DNA from: Cornus controversa | Taxonomy: Eukaryota > Streptophyta > Magnoliopsida > Cornales > Cornaceae | DNA length: 64,000 nucleotides | Assembly (NCBI GenBank): GCA_026545225.1 | Contig: CM048850.1 | Span: 7,551,501 to 7,615,500 of the forward strand | Direction: 5' to 3' | Shown: positions 1-10,261 of the stretch, in pieces | Numbering within the stretch: the stretch's first letter is position 1 | How the letters are laid out: the number at the start of each line of letters is the position of its first letter | Program-made: the position numbers and the translations under genes | The notes under the pieces: model-generated | Databases searched by the model: none | Told to the model about the DNA's origin: nothing | What the model saw: only the letters and a program-made list of their open reading frames with translations

Positions 1-300
1 GGAGACTTCATATAAACTTGAGCAAATCACCATTGAGGAAGACATTTTTGACATTCACTTGAAAAGTTTCCAATAATAAGAAGCAGCCACAACAATAAGA
101 GTATGAACAGAAGGAAGATGAGTAATAGGAGCAAAAGTCTCCTCATAATCAATGTCATACTCCTGTGTGAACCACCTTGCCACAAGTTGGGTTTTATAGT
201 GCTCAATAGATCCATCTGAATGAGTCTTGATTTTGTAGATCCATTTACATCCAATGACAGACTTCCATGGAGGCAATTCAACTAAATCATATGTATGAGT
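1..300 (-). pseudogene. copia reverse transcriptase, N-terminal fragment
   Basis: The reading frame from 276 leftward contains CKWIYKIKTHSDGSIEHYK, then an LVARWFTQEYDIDYEETFAP-like stretch. These match the start of the Ty1/copia reverse-transcriptase domain (usual form CKWVYKIK..DGSIERYKARLVAKGFTQ..GIDYEETFAPV). The catalytic YVDD region would lie left of the window. The frame closes at about 55 after an LFK sequence, and another frame continues over 27-281, so a frameshift is likely. It is the RT part of the copia element on this strand, not a host gene. Confidence 0.8.
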
Positions 301-1302
301 TTGGGCAAGTGCATCTAACTCTTTTTACATTACTTGCTACCATAAAGGGTTAGAGAAGGTCTTGTAAAAATTTTGAGGTTCATGAAGGGTTGCATGAGTA
401 TGATAACAATGATAGTTATGAAGATGTACAGGGCAGGTTCTTACCCGAGTGGATCGACGAAGATCCAAAATAGTGGCAACATCAGGAGTGATTGGAACTC
501 AATTGGAGGAGGGTCAACCATATGTGATGAGCCAAAATGGTTAATTGTATTTGATGAGCTAGCAGGAGGAGAATCTAGAAAAAGATATGCAGATGTATTT
601 AAAGGAGGAATAGAAAATTGGTGATCAGAAATACTAGTGGATTTGGATAAGATATGAAACATTTTATGTTCCTAGAAAATAACATGACAAGAGACTCTAA
701 GGCGTCTCACAATTAGATTATAACACCTATATCCCTTTTGCTCAAGTTCATACCCAAGAAAACAACAGAGCTGAGCATGAGGTTGGAATTTTGTTCGCTC
801 ATGAGGATGAAGATAAAAAAACAAGTACACCCAAAAATTCTAAGATTACTATAGCCAAAAACTTACCCATAGAGACGCTCATAGGGTATTTGATTTTGTA
901 AAAGTGGTGTTGGTACACGATTCATGGTATAGATAGTAGTGAGAGATGCTTCACCCCAAAAAGATGATGGCATAAAAGAAGAAATGACAAGTGATCGAGC
1001 CAAATCTAAAATATGTCAAAGTTTTCATTCAGTTCGACTATTTTGTTGTGATGTATTAGGACAAGAATACTAAAAAATAGTGTCATATTGTTTGAGAATA
1101 TTTTAAAAATTGTTTTACTTGTATTTCATAGCATTATCAAAATGAAATTTTTTGATATTTGTAAAAAACTAAGTTGAAACCATTTTGGTGAAATCATGAA
1201 AGATGTTGAGTAATTCATAACAATTTTTCATTAAAAATATTCAAGTGAAATGTGAAAAATCATCCAAAAATATAACAAAATATTGTGCCCCACCTATGGT
1301 GG
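301..1302 (-). pseudogene. copia integrase and integrase-RT linker, badly decayed
   Basis: No long frame survives, but pieces in order support integrase. Around 441-662 (minus) the translation starts MFHILSKSTSISDHQFSI, which resembles the post-integrase segment that follows the VSRHVIFWEHKMFH motif of copia polyproteins. The same segment is recognisable in the plus-strand copia copy near 41230-41330. Several stops and indels separate it from the gag-pre-integrase domain to the right and from the RT fragment to the left. Confidence 0.55.
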
Positions 1303-1758
1303 CTATAGAAGAAGGTCTGTAAACATCATAATGAAATAGATCAAAAGGAGAAGAAGAAATGACTCACTTTTACTAAATGGTAAAATAGGATGCTTGCTTA
1401 ATTGACAAGAAATACAATCAAAAGACTCGATTTTAACTGATCTTAACAAACCCTTAGATACTAGACTTTTGACTAAAGATACCGATGCATGACCCAAACA
1501 AGAATGACATAACTCAATAGTAGGTATAATACTTCGTGTAAATGTAGCTATGATAGATGAAGTAGGAAGATGTAAGGAAGAAAACTCAAATAGTCGCTCT
1601 GTCTTAGAGCATATCCGAATGATCTGACCTATTAGAGGATCCTGTACAACACAACCATTAGAGAAAAATGTTATATTCAAACCTAGCTTAGTCAATTGAC
1701 CAATAGACAAAAGATTAAGAGAAAGATTGAGAACAAGATAAACATTGGAAATAGACAA
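1303..1758 (-). pseudogene. copia gag-pre-integrase domain
   Basis: This 151-residue frame contains NLLSIGQLTKLGLNITFFSN, GCVVQDPLIGQ, then CHSCLGHASVSLVKSLVSKG and CISCQLSKHPILPF. This is the gag-pre-integrase (HHCC zinc-binding) arrangement of Ty1/copia integrase, where the LGHAS histidine and the CxxC of CISC belong to the zinc site. It matches the copy at 40485-40949 nearly residue by residue. The frame closes in a hydrophobic tail that is out of frame with true integrase. Confidence 0.8.
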
Positions 1759-1859
1759 ATTTGACTAAGAGACAGTGCTTATGTGACTAATGGCCATAGT
1801 GAAGCCATTATCTATGTGAATAATTGGTGTATGAGGTGCAGGAGTTTGAGTAGTGAGTA

Positions 1860-2985
1860 AAGGATGGTCAGGTGTCATATGATTGTAGCAAGCAGTGTAA
1901 AAAACCATGAATTAACTGTAACTGGTGTGGTTGAGAAAGCATAGTTAGATGAGCTTGAACCTGATTGCTTAGATAGAAACTGATTGAGAATTGCCTCCAA
2001 ATCAGTAGAAAAAAATATAGATGGAGACTCTTTAGAAGGAGTAGTAATTGGTGTAGAAGGAGAAGGATGAGATGTCTTCATGGTAGCTATAGCTGCAGCA
2101 TTGTGAGGTCTCATAAGTTTGAAGCACTTCTCAATTGTATGTCCAGATTTGAGATAGTATCTGTAGGAACGTTCATTAGGTCTGGGTTAAAATGATTGTG
2201 CTCGCTGATTGGTACCACCACTGTGTTGAAAAGAAGAAGAATACCTGTTGAGTGAAGGCCCAAACTGAAAAGGCTATGATTGCAAAGACCATGGTGTGTA
2301 TATTAAGAAGGAGCAGATGGTGTAGCCAAGATAGGGAGATGCGTCTAAATCGTAGAACGAAGGGTCTACAGACATGTCTTCTCTCGAATAAGCTCATTAA
2401 AAGCTTCATCCAGTGATGAGAAAGGTGAGTGATGAAGAAGCTGACTACGAACAGGCTCATAATCATCATGAATATTCATCAAAAATTGATAAAGGTGCAT
2501 TTGATCATGATACTCATAAAATTTATTGCTCTCTGAGGTAACAGTCCATAATGGCTCTGATAAAGCTTGTTAATCCCAAAGACACTTTATGCAAGCAAAA
2601 AACTCATTAATCCTCTGATTGAACTCTTGTTTAAGATGACAAAGTTGGACCATTAACTGATACTGATAAGCACCATTAGACTCAGAATATCAAAAAACAC
2701 GCATGTCCCAAACCTCTTTGGTAGTTTCATAACTCCCAAATTTCATACTAATGGAAGAAATAGATGTGTTACAGGCCCATGTGATAATCTTGTGATTATT
2801 GCTATCTCAGTCCTCAACACGAGTAGGAAAGGCTTCATCTTTCTCATCAATATCCTTAACAGGTAATTTTTGATCACCATAGCTTACATCCTTTAAGAAA
2901 GTTGCGCATAGATTGACTCTAAAAAACTATAGTTGTCCCTATCAAGTGTAACAGAAATTGGGTGAGAAATCTCATTTTGAGCCAT
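1860..2985 (-). pseudogene. copia gag, frameshifted
   Basis: The start codon at 2985 gives MAQNEISHPISVTLDRDNY, matching MTQDEVTHPIQVVLDGDNY of the second copia copy (39220), so this start is well supported. The frame breaks within 40 codons, and the rest of gag is spread over different frames down to about 1860. A zinc-knuckle remnant near 2120-2170 reads YRYYLKSGHTIEKC: the first two cysteines of CX2CX4HX4C are tyrosines. A serine/threonine-rich linker follows (1875-2114). Confidence 0.75.
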
Positions 2986-3059
2986 TTAAAAATTCCAACT
3001 GACAAAGCATACTAGAAAATTGGAATCAGCATAAACATTCAAGCAAGGTAGGCTTTGGA

Positions 3060-3430
3060 AAAAAAATTTAGGTAATGTTGCTGACGAGGAAGTACCGATG
3101 ATATGACAGGGAAAGGACTGACGAGGCAAAAAAAAGATGACGTTTCACTAACGTGGCAGTCAAAGATGACATGGCATATGATGTGTGACTGGCGTATTAG
3201 AAAAAGCGGGTATGTCACTGACGTTACTGATGACGTTGCAAATATTATGTACAATTGGTGTTGATGTAACAGATGACGTGTTAGTGGATGCTGAGTTAGC
3301 AATGACTTGGCACGTGTGGTAGCACATGAAGAAGTGTGTAGGCGCATGGCGGCACTTGGAGGCACGTGGCGGCGCATGATGATGTTCCAAAAAAATAGAG
3401 TACTCTCGCGGCGCATGTGGGGGCTTGGAG
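3060..3430 (-). promoter_or_regulatory. Leader cluster of TGACGT and CACGTG motifs in copia element
   Basis: Between gag and the PBS the leader holds TGACGT at 3138-3143, 3219-3224, 3231-3236 and 3274-3279, ACGTG at 3151-3155, and the palindrome CACGTG at 3311-3316 and 3363-3368. TGACG and ACGT-core words are known binding sites for plant bZIP factors (as-1, G-box and ABRE types). Whether this cluster is functional is inference; it may also reflect degenerate short repeats. Confidence 0.4.
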
Positions 3431-3609
3431 GCTTTGTTCAGGCTGAATTTTATGATGCCTTGATTGTCTAGTCGAGGGCTTCATTTTGATATATTCAAAA
3501 GATTGAAAAGAGTTTCAGAAGTGAATTTTCGGAACCAAATAGAAAAGAGTTCTCTTTAGGTGATGAGAACAATTAAGCAGAAGAAGAAAATGAGGGTTTT
3601 AAAACCTTT

Positions 3610-3621
3610 GTTCTGATACCA
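3610..3621 (-). other. Primer-binding site (initiator tRNA-Met type)
   Basis: Read on the minus strand this is TGGTATCAGAAC, complementary to the 3' end of plant initiator tRNA-Met, the usual copia primer. It directly abuts the LTR end. Confidence 0.85.
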
Positions 3622-3833
3622 TGTTAAAATAAGAGGAAAAGAGACTGAATTATCTCTAAATTATATTAATGAATGGTATATAAAATAATATACAGTGAGA
3701 GCATATATATATGAAAAGAAAAAGAGGTAGGTGAGTGGGGGCAAGTTATCTTATACATGGTAAGTCCCCAATCATAAAAATCCTAATTTGATATGGAAAA
3801 GGTTAAATATAAAATACACTACTAAATCTTACA
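3622..3833 (-). repeat. copia 5' LTR
   Basis: The LTR begins with TGTTAAAATAAG immediately beside the PBS, so the inner boundary is firm. The outer boundary at ...CTTACA (3833) is my best guess for a CA-type end, giving about 212 bp. No second LTR is present in the window to confirm it. Confidence 0.55.
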
Positions 3834-3879
3834 GAGTTGAAAAATAATTAAAGCTAAAGTGCTCTCCAATACGAACCTA

Positions 3880-4080
3880 AACTGTCGATGACACTCTATG
3901 ACACGAATATAAACTGTTTACAAAAATTAAAAAAAAAACAGACTCGTTGACAAGAGTATAAACTGTCTGTATGAAAAAAAACTCCTTGACAAGAGTATAA
4001 ACTGTCTACCAAAAAAAAATCAATCACTCATTGACATGAGTATAAACTGCCTTTATGAAAAAAAAATTATTTTGAACTAC
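3880..4080. repeat. Tandem repeat, TTGACAAGAGTATAAACTGTCT-type unit
   Basis: Four degenerate units, separated by A-rich stretches, share GACA(A/T)GAGTATAAACTG(T/C)CT at roughly 3900, 3950, 3990 and 4035. Unit spacing is about 45-60 bp. Confidence 0.7.
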
Positions 4081-4139
4081 GTGATGACTTGATCCCTATT
4101 CAGGGCACATAGGCATCTTGGAGGATTGTTCTAAGTTGA

Positions 4140-4345
4140 GTTGACCCAACAAAAAATAAATTTCTTTTGGCCTGCCACCAAGATATTGACGATGTCTGCC
4201 GCACCGTGGTGACTTGCCCTACCGCCAAGATGTTGACGATGTCTGTCGCACCGTGATGACGACTTGTCTCACTGCCAGAATATGTTAAAAGATGTTTGTC
4301 ACACTGTGGTAACTTGACTTGCCACCAAGATGTTGAAAGAACATG
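4140..4345. repeat. Tandem repeat, CCACCAAGATGTTGACGATGT-type unit
   Basis: About four units of 50-60 bp share GCC(A/G)CCAAGAT(A/G)TTGA, GATGTCTG(C/T)CGCACCGTG and GTGACTTG. The ORF across it is a repeat artefact. Confidence 0.7.
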
Positions 4346-4589
4346 TTGCACTGTGTTAATTTGGCATATAGAATAAAATGACCAACCAATAGGATCCCTA
4401 CATCAAGTGTAGTTCCTTTCTCCATGACATCGTTCTCTCATTCTAAAATGGTTACGGTGTTTGCCTTGAAACTTTTGAAGAAAATCATGATTGGCAGAAG
4501 TCAAAGGTTGTTTACCTAACAAGAAGAAAAAAAAAGTGTGAGAAGAATTTAACCAAAAAAAAAGTGTCCGAAAATGACTAACAGAAGTG

Positions 4590-4890
4590 TTCCAAAGGAA
4601 CAAAAGTGACCCCGAAGGGCACTAAGTGACCTCGAAGGGACGATAAAGTGTTCTAAAGGAACTAAGTGACCCCGAAGGGCACTAAGGGAGCCGAAAGGAC
4701 GATAAAGTGTTCCAAATGAACTAAGTGACCCCGAAGGGCACTAAAGGACCCCGAAGGGATGATAAAGTGTTTCAAAGGAATTAACTGACCTCGAAGGGCA
4801 CTAAGGGACCTCAAAGGGACAATTAAGTGTTCTAAAGGAACTAAGTGACCCCGAAGGGCACTAAGGGACCCCCGAAGGAAGTAATGAATG
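4590..4890. repeat. Tandem repeat, about 62-bp unit with GACCCCGAAGGGCACTAAG
   Basis: Five units each carry GTGTTC(C/T)AAAGGAACTAAGTG, GACCCCGAAGGGCACTAAG and a GGGA(C/T)GATAAA spacer. Inside the unit, CCGAAGG and GGAACTAAGTG are themselves repeated with small changes. The minus-strand ORF at 4662-4934 is a product of the periodicity. Confidence 0.85.
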
Positions 4891-5339
4891 GTGTTTCGAA
4901 CTCCATATTCTGAGATAAGTGATTTGACTTGCAAGAATTGACAAAGAAATTGAGACTTACAAGAAAAGAGTTGAGTGACTCATGTAAAGTTGTCTTCCTC
5001 GAAGAGTTCAATTGATCTGTACATTTCCAGAGGCAACAGAAAGCTTATGCAGAGCCCACAAGTAAAAGCTGATCTGAAAAAAAAAATTGGTTACTAGCGA
5101 TTGCGGGAGACAAAGTTGCTACTGAGAAAAAAAAGTGTTCTTTTCGAAGTTCAGCTGAATGTATACTTGGTTATAAGGGTTTGAAATACATGAAGTGGTG
5201 TTGGAGAGATGGTGTGGTGTTGTAATAACTCTTCATGAGGCCTCAAGTTCTAAACCAATAAGCAACACAACAATCCTTATGTTTTTACAAATCTAGTCAA
5301 CTGCCACATCATCGTCTAATCAGCATTCAGTGCCTAGTC

Positions 5340-5480
5340 AGCCGAAAAAAAAAGGCAAGACATGAAAATAGCAACAAAAAAAGAAAGAGGAAGCATTAAG
5401 GCAAAGAAGAAGAAAAAAAGTAAAAGAAGAATAAAGGCAAAGAAGAAAAAGAAGGCATAATTGCCAAAGAATAAGAAAGA
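5340..5480. repeat. Purine-rich AAG/AAAGA tract
   Basis: An A/G-only stretch of GAAGAAAAA and AAAGAAAG words corresponds in position to a longer purine tract at 35640-35925 in the second copy of the element. Confidence 0.7.
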
Positions 5481-5569
5481 AAAGCTTACGGTTGCTAGAT
5501 GTGAGTTTCTTCCAATTTTCTCTGATGTGAAGGGCCTAAAACGTAGGTTACATATATATAACTATATAA

Positions 5570-5820
5570 CTATGGATTAATCCTATTTTTCATTGGATTT
5601 TCAAGACTCCAATTCAATTTGAACATGGAAAACCAAATCTTATTTGCGATAGAATCCTCATCTCTACAATTCCGCTTAGACAAGGAAAAAATCCTCAAGT
5701 CTTCAATTTCGCTTGAACAAGGAAAAAAAGTCCTATTTGCAATAAGGTTTTCAAGACTCTAATTCAACTTGACAAAGAAGACATCCTCTTTGCAATTGGA
5801 TTTTCGTAAAAAAAAAGAAT
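5570..5820. repeat. Tandem repeat, CTTGAACAAGGAAAAAATCCTATTTGC-type unit
   Basis: Four degenerate units of about 60 bp share AATCCTATTTGCAATAGGAT, CTCAAGTCTTCAATT and TTGAACAAGG. The same array recurs at 36003-36310 next to the LTR of copy 2, so it is part of the element's 3' internal region. Confidence 0.8.
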
Positions 5821-5877
5821 TAAATACTTCAAGTCCTGCTTTAGATACGTGAGAAGCTTGATATAGTGCTAGACGTG

Positions 5878-5891
5878 AAGTGGGGGCAATT
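5878..5891 (+). other. Polypurine tract before 3' LTR
   Basis: AAGTGGGGGCAATT lies directly before the LTR start. The identical tract precedes the LTR of copy 2 (36400). Confidence 0.75.
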
Positions 5892-7919
5892 TATAGACAT
5901 TAAAAAATTACATGATTTACCCAAAATATAATTTGAGCTTATCTTCACTTTAGCCCACTTTGGAATATGGCCCAACGAATCAGTGTAATACCTCAAAATT
6001 TTGACATCATTTATTTTAATTTAAATGCTTTATATATTTTTATTATTCATGTGAATTGATTTGTCTTTATATATTTTTATTCTTTCATGTGAATTGTTTT
6101 GTCTTTATATGTTTTTATTATTTTGTGTGAATAACTTTGCCTTTATATATTTTTATTATTTTATGTGAATTGCTCTATTGATTGTGTATTGTTTGATTTA
6201 ATTTTTTGTTGAGTGCTTTAAATTGCTAGAGAGTTTTTATTATTTAATTCGGGTCGGATTAGGTCTTTAAATTTTCTTTTATTTTAATGTTGGATTGGAC
6301 AAGAGTGAAATTGGGTTGAGTTGGGCTGGAATGGCTGGGCTAGGGGTATAATTATTTTGATGGGCCAAGGTTTGTTTTATTGATTTTTCCCTTTTTAATT
6401 TTATTTAGTTTAATTAATTATTTTTTGGAAAAAAAAATAAAGAAATGAAAAGAAGGGACTAAGGTTTCTGCCGTGAGTATTACGCACAAAAACCAAAAGT
6501 GTAGACGAAAGAGAGGAGGGAGAGAAGGAGCGATCTAGACGACGAGTTACGAATCATCAAAAAGGCAAGTTCGACTTTCTATCCTCCTTTGAATCTGTAT
6601 GCATAGTCTAGGTTTTGAGTCTATGATTATATCTGAATTTTTTTTTTATCATTTTATGTTATTTTACTATTGGTTTCTGTTGAAGAAATTCATGAGATTT
6701 TTTTTATGCTAACTGAATGTAGGTGTAAGGATTTATATATGTATAGATATATGTATATATATATGATGTATGTGTATATTGTATGAAAATCGTATGAGCA
6801 TGAATCTAGGATGTAAATGATGTTAATTTGTAATCTTTTGAGTGGTGGTTGCTCGGGTAAACGACCCTTGATTCTTAGAAAATAAGATCGTTGAGGAATT
6901 TAGTTTTAATTTTGAGAAATTTGCAAAGAACCCTAGAACTTGTGAATTGGGGGTTTTCGATTCGGGCCATTTTTGGTGGGTTTTCTTGTGTCAATGGGTA
7001 GAGGAGATAAAAAAAGAGAATATTGATATAAAAATGGGGGTGAATGGAGGTTGGGAAGCACTGAAAAACGGCCGGAGACACGACCAGCGCGGTGGAGAAG
7101 AAAGGGCCAGCTAGCGCATCCCCCACGCATGCCGCCGGCGTCGGGAAAAATGTTTTTGGGCCTCACTCGCCAGGGCCCATCTCTGGGTCCAATTTGGGCC
7201 TATTCCAAATTATTTTGCTATTTTTTTTTATATTTTTGAAATTTTTGGGAAATCTTGAAAACTTATTTTTTTAAAATACTTTTATATTTCAAAAAATTCT
7301 CAAATTTGTATTTCAACTTCCTGGGGGTTAAATGAACTTGGGTTTTAAATTTCATGTCAAAATGAGATCCCCTTGTGGTTAAATTGATTTTTAAAGTGTC
7401 TCAAAATTGGATTTTTCAGCTTCTTTTATTTAGAAAATATTTTAAAATTTTCAAAAAATTTAGGCAACCTTATAGGGATAGAATACACTTGGGTTTTAAA
7501 TTTTAGGGGGAAATGAGATTCTCTTGTGGTCTTATCAGTTTTAAATGTATGCCTCCAAACTATATTTTATTTTCTTTTCCTAGAAAAATATTTTTCAAAT
7601 TCTCGAAGACTCCAGAAAATTCCAGAATAATTAAATAGGGTTCTTAGAAGCAGAATAGGCTCGAAAACCTAGACTAGAGTTAGGTCTAGACTCTCTCAAA
7701 GATTTAGGTACATTGGAGGTTTGGTTGGGTATTTGATCCTAAAATGGATGATTGTATTATTTTTCTCCTTGACTGTGTTCTCTTTGAAATTATAAATGTC
7801 CATGATATACTTGGTTTTAATTTATTTGTGAACGAGTTATCTTATTGTGATGATTGAATATCTGATAATTTAAATCATTTCGTTTTGTGCAATTTTAATC
7901 ATTCTGCACCTTATTTTAT

Positions 7920-8100
7920 TTCATGTTGTAAGTTGGGTTGGGAGACATGAAAGGATTGCCAGGGGCATGTTAGGATTACCAATACCTATTAAGGTATCTG
8001 AAGTTAAAGGAGGCATGTAAGGATTGTCATGGGCATGTCAGGATTGCCAATACCTATTAAGGTATCCAAGGATAAAAATGGTGGCATGTCAGGATTGCTT
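7920..8100. repeat. Minisatellite, GGCATGT(C/A)AGGATTGCCAATACC unit, about 3 copies
   Basis: The unit is GGCATGT, AGGATTGCCA and ATACCTATTAAGGTATC, repeated about three times. It is the unexpanded counterpart of the large array at 37840-38600. Confidence 0.75.
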
Positions 8101-8678
8101 AAACTTGATATTATACATGCTTATGTTTCTTTCTTCTGAATTTAAAGAATGTGTTCACTTTTGTATGATAAGGGTTTTGATGGAACAATGTAAAATATGA
8201 ATGTTGTTTTGAAAACATGAACTAGATAAAGAATGACTTGTATATTATATCTATATATTTTTCTTGTGTCCCTCATAATGAGGGTATGTATACTGGTTCT
8301 CTGTTTGGGATGTAGTAAAGAGGGCTTGCTCATGGGTTTAACTCACTTGTTGATATTTCAGGTCCCAGTCCAGTTCCACCACGAGGTTAGAGTCTTGGGG
8401 TTTGGTTGTGGCAAACGTCTCCTCTCGTTAGTTACAGAGTAGGAACTTATCCTTTTTTTTTCAAGATTCAATCTATGAACATTTTAGACTCTGGTTGTTG
8501 GTTTTAATTTAGAGTTAAAAGCTCTTGTTCTTTCTGTTTAAGAGGTTCTTGGGTTACGGGCCTTCCAAATTATATTACCAGACATGTACTTATTCATTTA
8601 ACGTTTATATTTTTTAAATTCAGAGGGACTTTCTTTTCTACTTTTAAAATTATTTCATTTATTATTTTGTACTCTATG

Positions 8679-9298
8679 TGTAGTAACCCTTGTGGACAGG
8701 TGTGAGTGAGCGGGTGCGAAGACAGACATTGTATTGAGCTACCACACTGATAGGGTACAAATGCTCAATCCCACATCACCTGGTGTGGAAAAGGGGATGT
8801 GCTTATATATAGTATGTTCTCTTCAAATGGTATAATGCCTTTTGGGGTAAAACCCAAAAGCAAAACCGTGCGGGCTATGGCCCCAAGCGGACAATATCAT
8901 ACCATGTGTTGGAGCGGGGTATTATAGTTGGTATCAGAGCTTAAACCTAGCCGGAAGTGTGCCGACGAGGATGTCGGGCCTCGTAGGGGGTGGATTATAG
9001 TAACCCTTGTGGATGGGTGTGAGTGGGCAGGTGCGAAGGGGGGTGGATTGTAGTAATCCTTGTGGATGGGTGTGAGTGGGTGGGTGTGAAGACAGACACT
9101 GGGTTGAGCTACCGTACTGACAGGGTACAGGGTGCTCAATCCCACATCGCTTGGGTGTGAAAAAAGGGATGTGCTTATATGTAGTATGTTCTCTTCAAAT
9201 GGTATGAGGCCTTTTGGGGTAAAATCCAAGAGCAAAATCGTGCGAGCTATAACCCAAAGCGAACAATATCATACCATGTGTTGGAGTAGGGTATTACA
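8679..9298 (+). mobile_element. TRIM element nested in the 3.4-kb insertion
   Basis: Two LTRs of about 250 bp (8679-8926 and 9049-9298) start TGTAGTAA and end GGTATTACA-like, and flank a short non-coding interior. TTGGTATCAGAGC (8928-8940) is a tRNA-Met-type PBS just after the first LTR, and GGGGGTGGAT is the PPT before the second. CTATG is duplicated at 8674-8678 and 9299-9303. About 50 bp of PPT plus LTR start are duplicated (8986-9050), a small rearrangement. The same family is at 16204-16774. Confidence 0.9.
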
Positions 9299-9491
9299 CT
9301 ATGTTTGTTGCTACTAGTTACAAATATCTCACATATTTTGTGTATGAGACTGACCACTTCATGCGCAAAATTTTTGTTGGAGGTATTTCAATCAGATAAT
9401 TTAAAGTCCAAACCCACCACAAATAAATAGGTCATAGGTTAATCCAAATTGTCTAAAACGTCAACGCCCACTTGAAAATGGGTCAAATAGA

Positions 9492-9495
<4 letters not shown>

Positions 9496-9530
<35 letters not shown>
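9496..9530. repeat. (AT)n microsatellite
   Basis: An uninterrupted alternating AT run inside the LTR. The matching run in copy 2 lies at about 36592-36613 and is shorter. Confidence 0.95.
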
Positions 9531-9533
<3 letters not shown>

Positions 9534-10261
9534 TAATCAAATATAATTATTATGTATATATTGGATAATTATCACAATTATCATAAAAGATAATTATAGG
9601 ATAATTATTAGAAGAAAAGAAAGTTATAAATTTACCCCTACGGTGAGTCTATAAATAAAGGTCCAGGGGTAGGGAAGAAGGGGAGAAGACTCTGACAGAA
9701 TACTGAAACTCTGCCAGACTCTGCCTTCAATAAATATTTAAAGCTCTGAAGATATACGTTTATCTAACACATCAAAGCTTTGAAGAACAACAACAAGAAG
9801 CACATTCAAAGTCGTGTCGTTCTTCCTCCACGATTGAACAAATTCAAAGAATCATCAACAAGACTGTTCGAGATCAAGCTTCTTCAGCCCTCGATAAGAA
9901 ACAATTTAACATCAAGCTCCAATAGTCCTTGAATTTGGAGAAAAAGAACTAGAAGAATCTCAGAGAAAGCTAAAACTCTACAGAATTCTTCACTTGAAAT
10001 CCAAAGCATCTAAACTCTAAAGGAGAAGAACAACAATCACATCATCCATATTTCGTTATTCACTAAAGTTTTAATCCAATTCAAGATCAAGCTCTAGTAG
10101 CCTTTAAATCTGGATCACCAAGGAGATCGAATCAGAGGAATTCATTTTTATTTTGTAAAGATCTAGAGAAATTTGTAACCCATATTTTTTGAAATTAATA
10201 TATTTGATATATTTGTCCACCTGTTTTGATCTTTTTTCCATATTTGAAATTTGTGTGTACA

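Larger units (their letters stand above)
1..3833 (-). mobile_element. Ty1/copia LTR retrotransposon, decayed, 3' end outside window
   Basis: Reading from right to left, the element shows a 5' LTR (3622-3833), a primer-binding site next to it, a roughly 620-bp leader, gag beginning at 2985, the gag-pre-integrase segment, integrase remnants, and a reverse-transcriptase fragment cut by the left edge of the window. This gag, protease/integrase, RT order is that of Ty1/copia. Many stops and frameshifts make it inactive. The 3' LTR must lie to the left of base 1. A related copia copy lies on the plus strand at 39220-41376. Confidence 0.85.
5984..9390 (+). mobile_element. 3.4-kb TG...CA insertion, probable solo gypsy-type LTR
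   Basis: It begins TGTAATACCTCAAAATTTTG and ends GGAGGTATTTCA, giving short terminal inverted TGTAATACCTC / GAGGTATTTCA ends. ATCAG is duplicated at 5979-5983 and 9391-9395, and the undisrupted site is visible in copy 2 near 36485-36500 (AGTCAGATAATTTGAAG). There is no coding sequence. A diverged relative occupies about 37100-39200, sharing the GGCATGT..GGATTGCCAATACCTAATAAGGTAT minisatellite and the TGTTGATATTTCAGGTCCCAG motif. The TSD and ends fit an LTR, and a solo LTR is the simplest reading. Confidence 0.7.
3834..10261 (+). mobile_element. Non-coding LTR element (LARD-like) with nested insertions, copy 1
   Basis: No long ORF is present. The right-hand part (from about 5000) is homologous to 35336-37087, and both copies end in a purine tract, GTGGGGGCAATT, followed by an LTR that closes with TTTGTGTGTACA. 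The inner region holds several unrelated tandem arrays (about 3880-4080, 4140-4345, 4590-4890, 5570-5820). I found no gag or pol, so it fits a large retrotransposon derivative. The 5' LTR is not visible; the copia LTR may have inserted into or truncated it. Confidence 0.6.
5892..10261 (+). repeat. 3' LTR of LARD-like element, split by nested insertion
   Basis: The LTR starts at TATAGACATTAAAAAATTAC (TG mutated to TA compared with TGTAGACATT at 36400) and ends with TTTGTGTGTACA. Bases 5984-9390 plus a 5-bp duplication are an insertion. Without it the LTR is about 960 bp, against 688 bp in copy 2; the difference is mainly extra sequence around 9700-9950. Confidence 0.75.

Noticed and set aside
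4662-4934. 90-residue ORF with a repeating SALRGHLVPLEH motif
   Set aside because: It follows the 62-bp tandem repeat exactly; the protein repeat is a by-product.
7051-7274. GC-richer patch with ORFs on both strands, possible CpG-rich exon
   Set aside because: It lies inside the TG...CA insertion, has no recognisable domain, and looks like LTR promoter-type sequence.
8679-9298. Possible 5S rRNA-like (Cassandra-type) TRIM
   Set aside because: I looked for 5S rRNA internal promoter sequence in the LTRs and could not recognise it, so only a generic TRIM call is made.
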